Origin: DASYSL01 sp036003365 | GTDB taxonomy: Bacteria; Eisenbacteria; RBG-16-71-46; DASYSL01 | Length of the DNA stretch: 35,780 nucleotides | Direction: 5' to 3' | Assembly: GCA_036003365.1 (NCBI GenBank) | Contig: DASYSL010000190.1 | Location: 1-35,780 of the forward strand | Part shown: positions 1 to 9,604 of the stretch, one piece after another | Numbering within the stretch: position 1 is the stretch's first letter | How the letters are laid out: each line of letters opens with the position of its first letter | Made by a program: the position numbers and the translations under genes | The notes under the pieces: generated by a model | The model's database searches: none | What the model was told of the DNA's origin: nothing | The model's input: only the letters and a program-made list of their open reading frames with translations

Positions 1-420
1 GAAGTCCATGGGCACGTGGAGCACGAAGATGCCGAGCGCGAAGCCCACCATGGCGCGCGTCGACGCCCAGATCATGCCGCCCACCGCCATGCCGGTGAGA
101 ATGGAGAAGCGCGAGCACGGAGCCGTGAAGTAGAACTCCAGATTGCCCATCTGCTTCTCCCAGTAGAACTGCGCCGCCATCGACCACAAAACGGAGATCC
201 AATACGCGAGCATGAGGCCGCCCAAGACGGCGAAGGTCTCGTACACGCGCGGCGCGCCCAGCCCGCGATAGATGTAAACGTAGGCGAGCATGCCGAGAAT
301 GGGCAGGATGGTGTCGGAGAGAATCCACGACGGCTCCCGCATCGAGCCCATGATGCGCACGTAGCCGCGACCCATCGCGGCGCGCGCATTCAAGACGAGC
401 CACTCGCGCAGGCGGCGCAT
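1..420 (-). CDS. ABC-2 type transporter permease, N-terminal part (runs off window)
   Basis: An open frame of 140 codons starts at the ATG at 420 (MRRLREWLVL) and reaches the window edge without a stop, so only the N-terminal half is present. It has hydrophobic segments typical of an ABC-2 permease, at about residues 33-52 and 63-79 and again near 105-135. Between them lies a charged stretch ending EKQMGNLEFYFTAP, which resembles the cytoplasmic element of ABC-2 permeases that usually precedes a Pro-containing turn. It starts 2 bases after the stop of the ATPase gene, so the two form a two-gene exporter operon. The substrate cannot be told; drugs, lipids or polysaccharide are all possible. 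The family call is fairly sure. Confidence 0.8.
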   Translation of the reverse strand, partial: MRRLREWLVLNARAAMGRGYVRIMGSMREPSWILSDTILPILGMLAYVYIYRGLGAPRVYETFAVLGGLMLAYWISVLWSMAAQFYWEKQMGNLEFYFTAPCSRFSILTGMAVGGMIWASTRAMVGFALGIFVLHVPMDF

Positions 421-422
421 GA

Positions 423-1439
<1,017 letters not shown>

Positions 1440-1455
1440 GGCGATCTCGCGGGAC

Positions 1456-1491
1456 AAAAAGAGAGTGGCGCCTCGGAGGACCCTCCGAGGC
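1456..1491 (-). terminator. Perfect 10-bp hairpin followed by a T-run (terminator or attenuator)
   Basis: Read on the minus strand, the arm GCCTCGGAGG (1491-1482) pairs perfectly with CCTCCGAGGC (1479-1470) around a 2-base loop. Nine bases later comes TTTTT (1460-1456). It lies between the batD-batE stop and the ABC ATPase start. The stem is strong, but the T-run is offset from its base, so it is not a textbook intrinsic terminator. It is also downstream of a promoter candidate at 1530-1558, so it would form in the leader of the ABC exporter mRNA and could act as an attenuator as well as ending the bat transcript. Confidence 0.5.
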
Positions 1492-1529
1492 GGGTCGAAA
1501 CCAAGTCTCGTGCGGGAGGACGCGGGGGA

Positions 1530-1558
1530 AATCTAAAGAGGCGCCGCGCTCAGGTCAA
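1530..1558 (-). promoter_or_regulatory. Sigma70-like promoter for the ABC exporter
   Basis: The minus strand reads TTGACC (1558-1553), a 17-base spacer, then TAGATT (1535-1530). That is 5 of 6 and 4 of 6 matches to the sigma70 consensus at the optimal spacing. The -35 box overlaps the stop codon of the batD-batE gene. Transcription would start near 1523, giving a leader of about 85 bases that contains the hairpin at 1470-1491. Assigned by pattern only. Confidence 0.5.
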
Positions 1559-4005
1559 GGCGTGGAGCGACTCTGCGAGACGCGAACCGGGCCGGCCGCG
1601 ACGGGAACGTCCACCGGAGCGATGGCCGAGGCCTGCACCCAACCGCGAAGGCCTCCGCCCAGCTCGACCATGCGCCAGCCACCGCTCGTGGCGCGCACCT
1701 CGAGCAGGCGCCCGGGCTCGAGATCCAATTCTTCGTGGCCGCCGGGTGACTCGCGCAGCGACACGGGATCGAGCACCACGCTGGCGCGGCCGGCGAAGCC
1801 ACTGCGCCACACGCCGAATGCCATGGCGGAAACGATGACGGCAAGCGCGCCCAGGGCGATCACGATCGATCGGCCGATGGTCTTGGCCCGGCGACCGCGC
1901 AGGACATAGAAGGACCACGTGACCGTGGCGAGGAGCCAGAGCGCACCGGCCACCAGCAAGAGCTCCCACCAGGTGACCACGGTGCCCAGGCCTTCGGGAT
2001 GGCCGGGCAGGGACGTCTCTTCGTCGAGCACACGGCGCACCGCGCGCACGAAGGGATCACGCGGGGATTCGCGACGCCCGCGCTCGATCCACAACGCCCC
2101 AGCGCCAAGCCGGCGCTCGCGCAGCGCGGCGAGGGCCGTCTGCGCCGCGACGGTGCCGCCGCGCACGCCGCCCGCCCAGAGCGCGGTCAGGCGTTGCTCG
2201 GCGCCCTGCGCGTCTCCGGCCGCGATCTGGCGCGCCGCCTCGCGCCACACCGCCACCGTTTCTTCGCCCGGCTTGCCCTCCACCGTGCGCCAGATGCCGT
2301 AGCCGAGCCCGGCAGCCACGGCGAGAAGAGCGACGGCCAGCGTGAGCGCCGGGACGGGCGACGTCTTCTTCCGCGTGCGTGCGCGCGCGACCAGGGCTTC
2401 GAGATGGCGATCGAGCATGGCGGCAAAGCCCTCGAGATCGGCCGCCGCACCGCCCGGTGCGTAGCGCGCCGCGCGGGCGCGCGACAAGAGTGTGCGCCGC
2501 GCGTTCTCTTCCTCTTCCCCGCCGGCCTGGCGCAGGGCCGCGAGCGGCTCCGATTCCAGCACGCGCTCGGCTTCGAGATAGAAAGCCTGCGGATCGTGCC
2601 CCCCTCGTTTCTTGGCCAGGGCCGAGCGCGAATGCGCCACCGCGTGCTCGGCGCGCAACGCGGGATTCTCGCCGCGTCGACGCGCCAGCCGTGCTGCCAT
2701 GAGAAGGGCGGCGCCGGCGCCGAGCAGGGCGGCGAGCCATCCCGGCCAGGCGCGCGGCGGCAGATAGAGGCCGCGCGGCACTTCCAGAGGCTGCAGCGCG
2801 CGCACGTCGGTCACGCCGGCGATCGGCGGATCGACGCGCAGCGAAAGCTCGCCCGTCGTCAGCACGCGATAGCCCTGCCCCGGCACGTAGGTGACGTAGC
2901 GCAAGGGCGGCAGACGCAACGTCCCCTGCCGGCGCGGGAGCAGCGAGTAGGTGACGATCTTCGCTCCCGTCGGCCAGTCGCCGTCCAGGTTCAGCGAGTC
3001 GTCGCTGCTCTTGCTGTAGATCTGGAAGTCGTCGAGCGCCGGCCACTGCGGGATGGGCGCCAGGCGCACGTTGCCGGCACCCGCCACGCGCACCACCAGG
3101 TTCATGGTCTCATCGGCGCGCACGCGCACCCGCTCGGGCTGCACCGTGAGATTGAAATCCCCCACCGCGCCCTGGTAATCGCCCGGCTGGCCGGCGACGG
3201 GCGCGGGGGCGACGTCGACGGTGATGGGATCGCTCTGGATCTCGACCGTTTGTCCGGGCGTGCCGATGCCCTGGAGTCCGCTCGTGCCGTCGTCCTCCTC
3301 GCCCGCCAGCTCGCACTCCATGCGCGCCGAGCCGACGCGCAGGCGGCCCGACACCGTGGGATAGATGAAAGTGCGCGTCTCGCTCACCAGCCAGCGCCCG
3401 GTGGCGTCGCTCAAGTAATACGAGCGCGGCACCGCCGGCGGCTCCGACCAGAAGCCGGGGATGTCGGGGGCGCGATAGTCCGGATCGGAGCGCAGGCGCA
3501 CACCCTGGTAGAAGCGTACCGTCATGCGGATCGGCTCGCCGACCACGGCGTGATTGCGATCCACCGTGATGACCAGGCGCAGGCGCGCGCCACCGCCCCT
3601 CGAGCCCGACTGCAGCCCGGGTGCCGCCGGAACCACGTCGACGTTGACGGGCTGCGTGCGAATCACCGTGCGCCCGAGCGCGAAGGTGACCGGCGGAAGG
3701 GCGTGGCGGCCCTCACGCTCGGGCACCAAGATGAAGCTGTAGCTCACCGAGCTCGAGAAGTTGCCGTTGACGAGCGCCATGTTGCGCGAGCTGCCCGTGG
3801 CCTGGACGCGCGCCCAGTCGAGCCCTTGGAACTGCGGCTCGGGCACGGTCGCGCCCGCGTTCTCGAGCACGACCACCCACTGCACGCCCTCGCCGACCGT
3901 GAGCGTGGTGCGCTCGATGAGCGAGCGCGCGGTGGGCTCGGCGGCAGTGGCGCGCGCGCTGAGCAGGGCGCACGCGAGTGCTGCGAGGGCGAGGGCGCGT
4001 CTCAC
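1555..4005 (-). CDS. BatD-BatE fusion protein (oxygen-tolerance / aerotolerance family)
   Basis: An 816-residue membrane protein that looks like BatD fused to BatE. Residues 1-21 are a signal peptide (cleavage near ATA-AE). Residues 22-410 are beta-rich BatD-type domains facing the periplasm, and a membrane segment follows at 420-440. A helical region leads to a second membrane segment at 551-571. A TPR-like helical stretch (about 585-660), two membrane segments (681-700 and 712-731) and an SH3-like domain (about 743-797, with SLRESPGG and GWRMVEL) follow, which is the arrangement known for BatE. The GTG start overlaps the upstream stop by four bases (GTGA). Bat proteins are thought to act with MoxR and von Willebrand A proteins in envelope stress or protein maturation; the substrate here is unknown. 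It is the last gene of the bat operon. Confidence 0.82.
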   Translation of the reverse strand: MRRALALAALACALLSARATAAEPTARSLIERTTLTVGEGVQWVVVLENAGATVPEPQFQGLDWARVQATGSSRNMALVNGNFSSSVSYSFILVPEREGRHALPPVTFALGRTVIRTQPVNVDVVPAAPGLQSGSRGGGARLRLVITVDRNHAVVGEPIRMTVRFYQGVRLRSDPDYRAPDIPGFWSEPPAVPRSYYLSDATGRWLVSETRTFIYPTVSGRLRVGSARMECELAGEEDDGTSGLQGIGTPGQTVEIQSDPITVDVAPAPVAGQPGDYQGAVGDFNLTVQPERVRVRADETMNLVVRVAGAGNVRLAPIPQWPALDDFQIYSKSSDDSLNLDGDWPTGAKIVTYSLLPRRQGTLRLPPLRYVTYVPGQGYRVLTTGELSLRVDPPIAGVTDVRALQPLEVPRGLYLPPRAWPGWLAALLGAGAALLMAARLARRRGENPALRAEHAVAHSRSALAKKRGGHDPQAFYLEAERVLESEPLAALRQAGGEEEENARRTLLSRARAARYAPGGAAADLEGFAAMLDRHLEALVARARTRKKTSPVPALTLAVALLAVAAGLGYGIWRTVEGKPGEETVAVWREAARQIAAGDAQGAEQRLTALWAGGVRGGTVAAQTALAALRERRLGAGALWIERGRRESPRDPFVRAVRRVLDEETSLPGHPEGLGTVVTWWELLLVAGALWLLATVTWSFYVLRGRRAKTIGRSIVIALGALAVIVSAMAFGVWRSGFAGRASVVLDPVSLRESPGGHEELDLEPGRLLEVRATSGGWRMVELGGGLRGWVQASAIAPVDVPVAAGPVRVSQSRSTP

Positions 4006-5723
4006 CAGTCCGGCCCCTTGGGCTCGACGGTCGAGCGCGCCTTGTTCTTTTTCTTCTGCGTCTCGGCCTCTTCGTTGCTCAAGGCGTCGAGCAGGCGCTC
4101 GGCGTCTTGCTTGGTCAGGCGACCGGGGACGGGAGCCGGCTGATGCTGCTGCGGCGCCGACTGCGACGGCGCGGGCGGCGTGGGCGTGGGCGGCGGCTGG
4201 GCCTGGCTGCCCGCGCCGGGACCCTGGCCGCCGCCGCCTCCGCCACCCTGCGGTTGCGGCGGCGGTTCTGGCGGCGCGTGGATGCGCGCCAACGATGCCT
4301 CGTAGTTGAAGCGCGCGTCGGCGTCGTCGGGCGAGTGCTCGAGCGAGCGGCGATAGGCGTCGGCCGCTTCGGGAAAGCTGCCTTTGCGAAACAGCGTGTT
4401 GCCGTAGTTGTAGAGCACGCGCGCCTGCTCGCGATCCGTGAGCCTGCCCTGGCCGCTCGCCGCCGCCTGCTCGAGCGCCTTCTGGCTGCCATTGAAGTCA
4501 CCGGCGCGATAGAGCGCGCTTCCCAGGTTGGCGAGCAGCTTGGGATCGCCCGGCTTCTTGGCCAGGCCCTTGCGGTAGATCTCGGCCGCGCCCGGATAGT
4601 CGCCGCGCGCGTAGGCCTTGTTGCCGTCCTCGAGCGCGCCGGCTCGCGCGCTCGACGCGGCCAGGAGCGAGCCCAGGAGCAAGGCCGCCGCGGTGCGCCG
4701 GGCGGCGTCGAGCGCCGACTTGGTCTGGCGCGCCGGCAAGAGCAGCGAGGCGATCCAGGCCAGCCATGCGATCCAGGCGAAGAGCGCGAAGCGCTCGACC
4801 GGCCGCGTGCCCAGGCGCCCCTCGCGCTTGCCGCGCTCGACGCGCGCCACCGCCAAGCGCAGCCGCGGCACCTCGCCGCCCGGGTGCGACGCGGCGAAGT
4901 AGGCGCCATGCGTGGCGCGCGCGATGTCGCGCAACAGGTTCTCGTCCAGGTGACTGATCACGATCTCTCCGTCCGGCCCCCGTTTGCGTCCGATCTCCCG
5001 CCCGCCCTCATCGTAAACGGGAATGGTTTCCCCCGCCGGAGTGCCCACGCCCACGGTGAAGACGCGGATGCCGCGGCGCGCCGCCACCAGGGCTTCGGCA
5101 TGCCCCGCGCCACCCAGGTCCTCCCCGTCCGTGAACACGACGATGGCCTGCTCGCCGGGGCGACTCTTGGGCAGGAGATCGAGCGCGCGCCGAATGCCGC
5201 CGCCCAGGTCCGAGCCAGGGTGCGACACCGTGCCGGTCGAGAGCGAGCCCAGGAGGATGCGCACCGCCGAGTAATCGAGGGTGAGCGGCGTGAGCACGGC
5301 GGCGTCGCCGGCGAAGGCGACGAGACCCACGCGGTCGCCGGTCAGGCCATCGAGCAGCGTCTGCGCTTCGCGCTTGGCTTCTTCGATGCGCGACGGCGGC
5401 ACGTCGCGCACGTCCATGGAATACGAGACGTCCATGACGAACACGAGATCCGAGCCCTGGCCGCTCACCTTCACCACCTGACGGCCCCAGCGCGGGCCAC
5501 CGGCCGCGATCACGAGCGCGAGCAGAGCGAGGAAGCGGAGGCCGGCGCGCCAGCGCACGGCGCGCTCCACCACGGTACCGGCCAGTCGCGGCGCCAGGCG
5601 CGTGCCCACCATCATCTCCAGCGCCCAGCGGCGCTTGCGCCGCGAGCGCGCGAACAGGGCCACCAGGAGGCCGAGCACGGCGAAGCCCAGGATGAGGAAG
5701 CGCGCGTCGCCCCAGTCGATCAT
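4002..5723 (-). CDS. BatB-BatC fusion: VWA domain plus TPR repeats
   Basis: 573 residues combining BatB and BatC. Membrane segments lie at about 8-25 and 61-75, followed by a von Willebrand A domain with a complete MIDAS motif DVSYS (D98, S100, S102) and a later FTDGED. Further hydrophobic segments at 313-329 and 343-358 close the BatB part. The BatC part has TPR-like repeats at about 363-395 and 435-470. It is followed by a Pro/Gly/Gln-rich linker with a seven-glycine run and a tail (KQDAERLLDALSNEE) like that at the end of BatC proteins. It begins with ATG in an ATGA overlap with batA. The VWA domain probably faces the periplasm and binds partner proteins through a metal ion. Confidence 0.88.
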   Translation of the reverse strand: MIDWGDARFLILGFAVLGLLVALFARSRRKRRWALEMMVGTRLAPRLAGTVVERAVRWRAGLRFLALLALVIAAGGPRWGRQVVKVSGQGSDLVFVMDVSYSMDVRDVPPSRIEEAKREAQTLLDGLTGDRVGLVAFAGDAAVLTPLTLDYSAVRILLGSLSTGTVSHPGSDLGGGIRRALDLLPKSRPGEQAIVVFTDGEDLGGAGHAEALVAARRGIRVFTVGVGTPAGETIPVYDEGGREIGRKRGPDGEIVISHLDENLLRDIARATHGAYFAASHPGGEVPRLRLAVARVERGKREGRLGTRPVERFALFAWIAWLAWIASLLLPARQTKSALDAARRTAAALLLGSLLAASSARAGALEDGNKAYARGDYPGAAEIYRKGLAKKPGDPKLLANLGSALYRAGDFNGSQKALEQAAASGQGRLTDREQARVLYNYGNTLFRKGSFPEAADAYRRSLEHSPDDADARFNYEASLARIHAPPEPPPQPQGGGGGGGQGPGAGSQAQPPPTPTPPAPSQSAPQQHQPAPVPGRLTKQDAERLLDALSNEEAETQKKKNKARSTVEPKGPDW

Positions 5724-6694
5724 GGAATCCTCGCGTAGCGCCCGAGACCGGCGCCCCAGCCGGCCGCGAACAGCACGAAGGCGATGGCGCAGAGCAGCGG
5801 TCCCTTCTCCTCGTACTCCTCGTACTCGACGTCGGACTCCTCGGTGCGCTCGAGGTGGTCGATCTCACGATAGATGTCGGCCAGCGCGCGCGCGTCCTTG
5901 GCGCGGAAGTAGCGGCCGCCGGTGCGCCGCGCCACCTCGGCCAGGGTCTTCTCGTCGATGTCGACGGCGATCCTTTGGTACTGCTTGCCCATCTGCGGAT
6001 CGTCCACCGGGAACATGGCGTAGCCGGTGGTGCCAACGCCGATGGTGTAGACGCGGATCCCGAGCGCGCGCGCCAGCTCGGAGGCGGTGAGCGGATCGAC
6101 CGAGCCGCGGTTGTTGATGCCGTCGGTGAGCAGGATCACCACCTTGCTCTTGCTCGGCGACTGGCGCAGACGGTTGACCGCGGTCGCCAGGCCCATGCCG
6201 ATGGCGGTGCCGTCCTCGACGATGCCGAAGTCGAGCTGGCGCAGCAGGCTGATGGCAACGTCGTGGTTGAGCGTGAGCGGCGATTGCGTGAACGCGCTGG
6301 CGGCGAAGGCCACGATGCCGATGCGATCGTGCGGGCGATGCTGGATGAAGTCTTCGGCCACCGCCTTGGCCACCGCGAGCCGGTTGCCCGGCTGCAGGTC
6401 CTCGGCCTGCATCGAGGTCGAGAGATCGATGGCGAGCACGATGTCGACGCCGCGCTCGCGCAGCTCGCGCTCGCGAATGCCCTGCTGCGGGCGCGCCAGG
6501 GCGACGGTGAGCACGAGCAGGCCGAGCACCAGGAACCATCCCGGCCAGCGCGGCGGCGAGCCGCGGCCCGCAAGCCAGCCGGTGGCCGAGAAGCCGAGGC
6601 CGGGCGCCTTGAAGCCCGGGCGCCGCCGGCGCCACCAGAAAACGCCGAGCACGGCGAGGAGTGCCAAGAAGGCCCAGGGGAACGCCCAGCGCAT
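5720..6694 (-). CDS. batA: BatA: VWA-domain membrane protein
   Basis: 324 residues. Membrane segments are at about 4-20 and 52-66, followed by a von Willebrand A domain with MIDAS residues DLSTS (D90, S92, S94), the conserved threonine region SPLTLNHD and LLTDGINNRG. A final membrane segment is near the C-terminus (ALCAIAFVLFAAGWGAGL). Length and order match BatA (BatB-like VWA) proteins. It lies 3 bases after the BatD-like gene and overlaps the batB-batC gene by ATGA. The acidic stretch EESDVEYEEYEEKG just before the last membrane segment is unusual. BatA and BatB are expected to form the metal-dependent adhesion pair of the complex, which is energised by MoxR in the cytoplasm. Confidence 0.9.
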   Translation of the reverse strand: MRWAFPWAFLALLAVLGVFWWRRRRPGFKAPGLGFSATGWLAGRGSPPRWPGWFLVLGLLVLTVALARPQQGIRERELRERGVDIVLAIDLSTSMQAEDLQPGNRLAVAKAVAEDFIQHRPHDRIGIVAFAASAFTQSPLTLNHDVAISLLRQLDFGIVEDGTAIGMGLATAVNRLRQSPSKSKVVILLTDGINNRGSVDPLTASELARALGIRVYTIGVGTTGYAMFPVDDPQMGKQYQRIAVDIDEKTLAEVARRTGGRYFRAKDARALADIYREIDHLERTEESDVEYEEYEEKGPLLCAIAFVLFAAGWGAGLGRYARIP

Positions 6695-6697
6695 GGC

Positions 6698-7681
6698 TCA
6701 GCCCGCCTTGGGAAGCGGCGGCGCCGACGGCGCTCCGCTGGGCGCTTCAACGCTGCGATCGGCCCACGTGAGAATCAGGTCGCGCGCTTCCCCTTCGGCC
6801 CGCTTGGCGGTTTCAACCGGCGGCTCGGCGCGCGCGAACTTGGCGAGATCGCTGACGCGCAAGAGACCGCGTAGGCGCTCGACTTCGGCGCTCGTGAGGC
6901 CGTTGGCCAGGAGATGTCCGACCAGCTCACGCGTGGTGTAGCCGGGCTGTGGCGAGCCGAAGCGGCGCTCGAGGAAGCGCCGCACGATGGCCGCCAGCCG
7001 CGTCTGGTGCTCGACCAGGAGCCCGCGCTCGGGCAGGCGGTCCTTGACCAGGGCGTCGAGCGCGGCCAGCGCTTCGACGTGTGCGGGAATCGCCGGGATC
7101 GGGGCGGCCTTGCGCTCGGGTGCTGCGGTCACGCCCCGCTTGCGCCGCCGCACGAGCCAGAGGATGAGCCCGATCAGCAACAGGACGACGGCCACGATCC
7201 ACCACGGGAACGTCATCCACCACGGCGGCTGGAACACCGGTTTCAAGCCTTTGATGTCGGGCGGCTGGGGGCTCTTCGGCATCACGCTTACCACGGGAAG
7301 CGTGAGCGAGGGGAAGGTGCCATTCTGGGCCGCCGGGTCGCCCGCTTTCTGGTAGCGGAACGCGAGCCCGGGCAAGGTCAAGGATCCGGTCTTGAACGGC
7401 AGCGCGACCGCGGTCACGCGATGGCGCACGCCCTCGGGCGTGTCGACGTCCTTCTCGACCTTCCAGTCGTTCCACGTCCAGGTGGAGTCGTTGGCGGGGC
7501 GCACCGGAAACTGCACGCGCGTGCCGAGCGGCGTCGACACCTCGTAGACCACGCGCACCGCCTTGCCGATCGCCGCCGTGTCGGGCGCGGCCGAGAGGCG
7601 GGCGGTGACCGGGCCCTCGCGCGGGGCGCGCGGCGCGTGGCCCATGGCCACGAGAGCGAGAACCAGCGCCAGCGCCTTCAC
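6698..7681 (-). CDS. BatD-like / DUF4381-like single-pass membrane protein
   Basis: 327 residues from a GTG at 7681, which overlaps the upstream DUF58 stop in a GTGA. The frame is open further upstream, but that stretch lies inside the DUF58 gene. A short signal-like segment (MKALALVLALVAMG) precedes a beta-rich domain of about residues 25-135 that resembles one BatD domain. One membrane segment follows (about 157-177), then basic residues (RRRKR) and a helical cytoplasmic domain. That domain has features common to BatD and DUF4381 tails: ERRFG, YTTREL and DLAKFAR near residues 230-290. It is probably a Bat-complex membrane subunit. The general class is fairly sure, the exact family less so. 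Confidence 0.7.
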   Translation of the reverse strand: MKALALVLALVAMGHAPRAPREGPVTARLSAAPDTAAIGKAVRVVYEVSTPLGTRVQFPVRPANDSTWTWNDWKVEKDVDTPEGVRHRVTAVALPFKTGSLTLPGLAFRYQKAGDPAAQNGTFPSLTLPVVSVMPKSPQPPDIKGLKPVFQPPWWMTFPWWIVAVVLLLIGLILWLVRRRKRGVTAAPERKAAPIPAIPAHVEALAALDALVKDRLPERGLLVEHQTRLAAIVRRFLERRFGSPQPGYTTRELVGHLLANGLTSAEVERLRGLLRVSDLAKFARAEPPVETAKRAEGEARDLILTWADRSVEAPSGAPSAPPLPKAG

Positions 7682-8553
7682 CGGCGCCTCCGGCGCTCGG
7701 CGAAGTAGCGCAGCAAGGGCGGCAGGTAGGAGACCGCGGTCGAGAGCACCACCGGCTTGGCGCCCGAGGAGCGCAGCGTGCCGCGCACCTTGTCGGCCGC
7801 GTCCTGACGCGCGATGCGGTAGGCGTCGCGGGCGCGACGGTCGTGCGTGTTCACCACGCGCAAGCGCCCGCTCTCCAGATCCTCGAACTCGACCCAGCCC
7901 ACGGCCGGCATCTCGCGCTCGCGCGGGTCCTCGAGCCACACCGGGATCACGTCGTGGCGGCGCGCCGTGATACGGAAGAGCTTGCTGTCGACGGGCGTCA
8001 GGAAATCGGAGAGCAGGAAGAGCACGGCGTGGCGGCGCAGCACGCGGTTGGCGAACTCGAGGCCGCTTCGCCAATCGGTGCCCGTGCCGCGCTGCGGCCG
8101 CGTCACCAGCTCGCGCACGATGCGCAGCACCTGGCTGCGCCCGCGCCGCGGGGGCACGTAGAGCTCCAATTGGTCGGAGAAGAGCACGAGCCCGACGCGC
8201 GCGCCGTGGCGCAGGCCGGCGAAGGCGAAGAGTGCGCCCAGCTCGGCCACCAGCTCGCGCTTCGAGAGTCCCTGCGAGCCGAACTCGAGCGAGCCGCTGA
8301 CGTCGACCACGAGCACCACGGTCAGCTCGCGCTCCTCGACGAAGCGCTTCACGTAGGGTGCGCCGAGCCGGGCGGTCACGTTCCAGTCGATGTCACGCAC
8401 CTCGTCGCCCGGCACGTAGGGGCGCACGTCGGAAAACTCGATGCCGCGCCCCTTGAAGACCGACTCGCTCTGCCCGGCGAAGACGTTCTCGACCAGGCGG
8501 CGCGAGTGGATCTCGAGGCGACGGACGCGGTGCAGGACTTCGCCGGTTTCCAT
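7678..8553 (-). CDS. DUF58 domain protein of the MoxR/Bat operon
   Basis: 291 residues with the DUF58 hallmark near residues 35-60: GRGIEFSDVRPY, then PGDEVRDIDWN and RLGAPYVKRF. The VWA-like fold that follows has a MIDAS-like DVSGS. DUF58 proteins are almost always encoded next to moxR and precede the VWA genes, as here. They are presumed to be cytoplasmic partners of the MoxR ATPase. The ATG at 8553 has a distant Shine-Dalgarno-like ACGGAG. The gap to moxR is 38 bases, and the 3' end overlaps the next gene by four bases. No catalytic role is known for the family. Confidence 0.93.
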   Translation of the reverse strand: METGEVLHRVRRLEIHSRRLVENVFAGQSESVFKGRGIEFSDVRPYVPGDEVRDIDWNVTARLGAPYVKRFVEERELTVVLVVDVSGSLEFGSQGLSKRELVAELGALFAFAGLRHGARVGLVLFSDQLELYVPPRRGRSQVLRIVRELVTRPQRGTGTDWRSGLEFANRVLRRHAVLFLLSDFLTPVDSKLFRITARRHDVIPVWLEDPREREMPAVGWVEFEDLESGRLRVVNTHDRRARDAYRIARQDAADKVRGTLRSSGAKPVVLSTAVSYLPPLLRYFAERRRRR

Positions 8554-8591
8554 GTGCGAATACGCTCCGTCCGAGGAGGGTCGGGGCGGGT

Positions 8592-9578
<987 letters not shown>

Positions 9579-9604
9579 CGCGCGTCCTCCCTGAAGTGTG
9601 GGTT

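Noticed and set aside
1999..4143. Long plus-strand open frame of 714 codons, and similar ones at 19615-21879 and 26926-29280
   Set aside because: They lie opposite clear genes and their translations are Arg/His/Ala-rich with no domain or signal; high G+C removes stops on the antisense strand.
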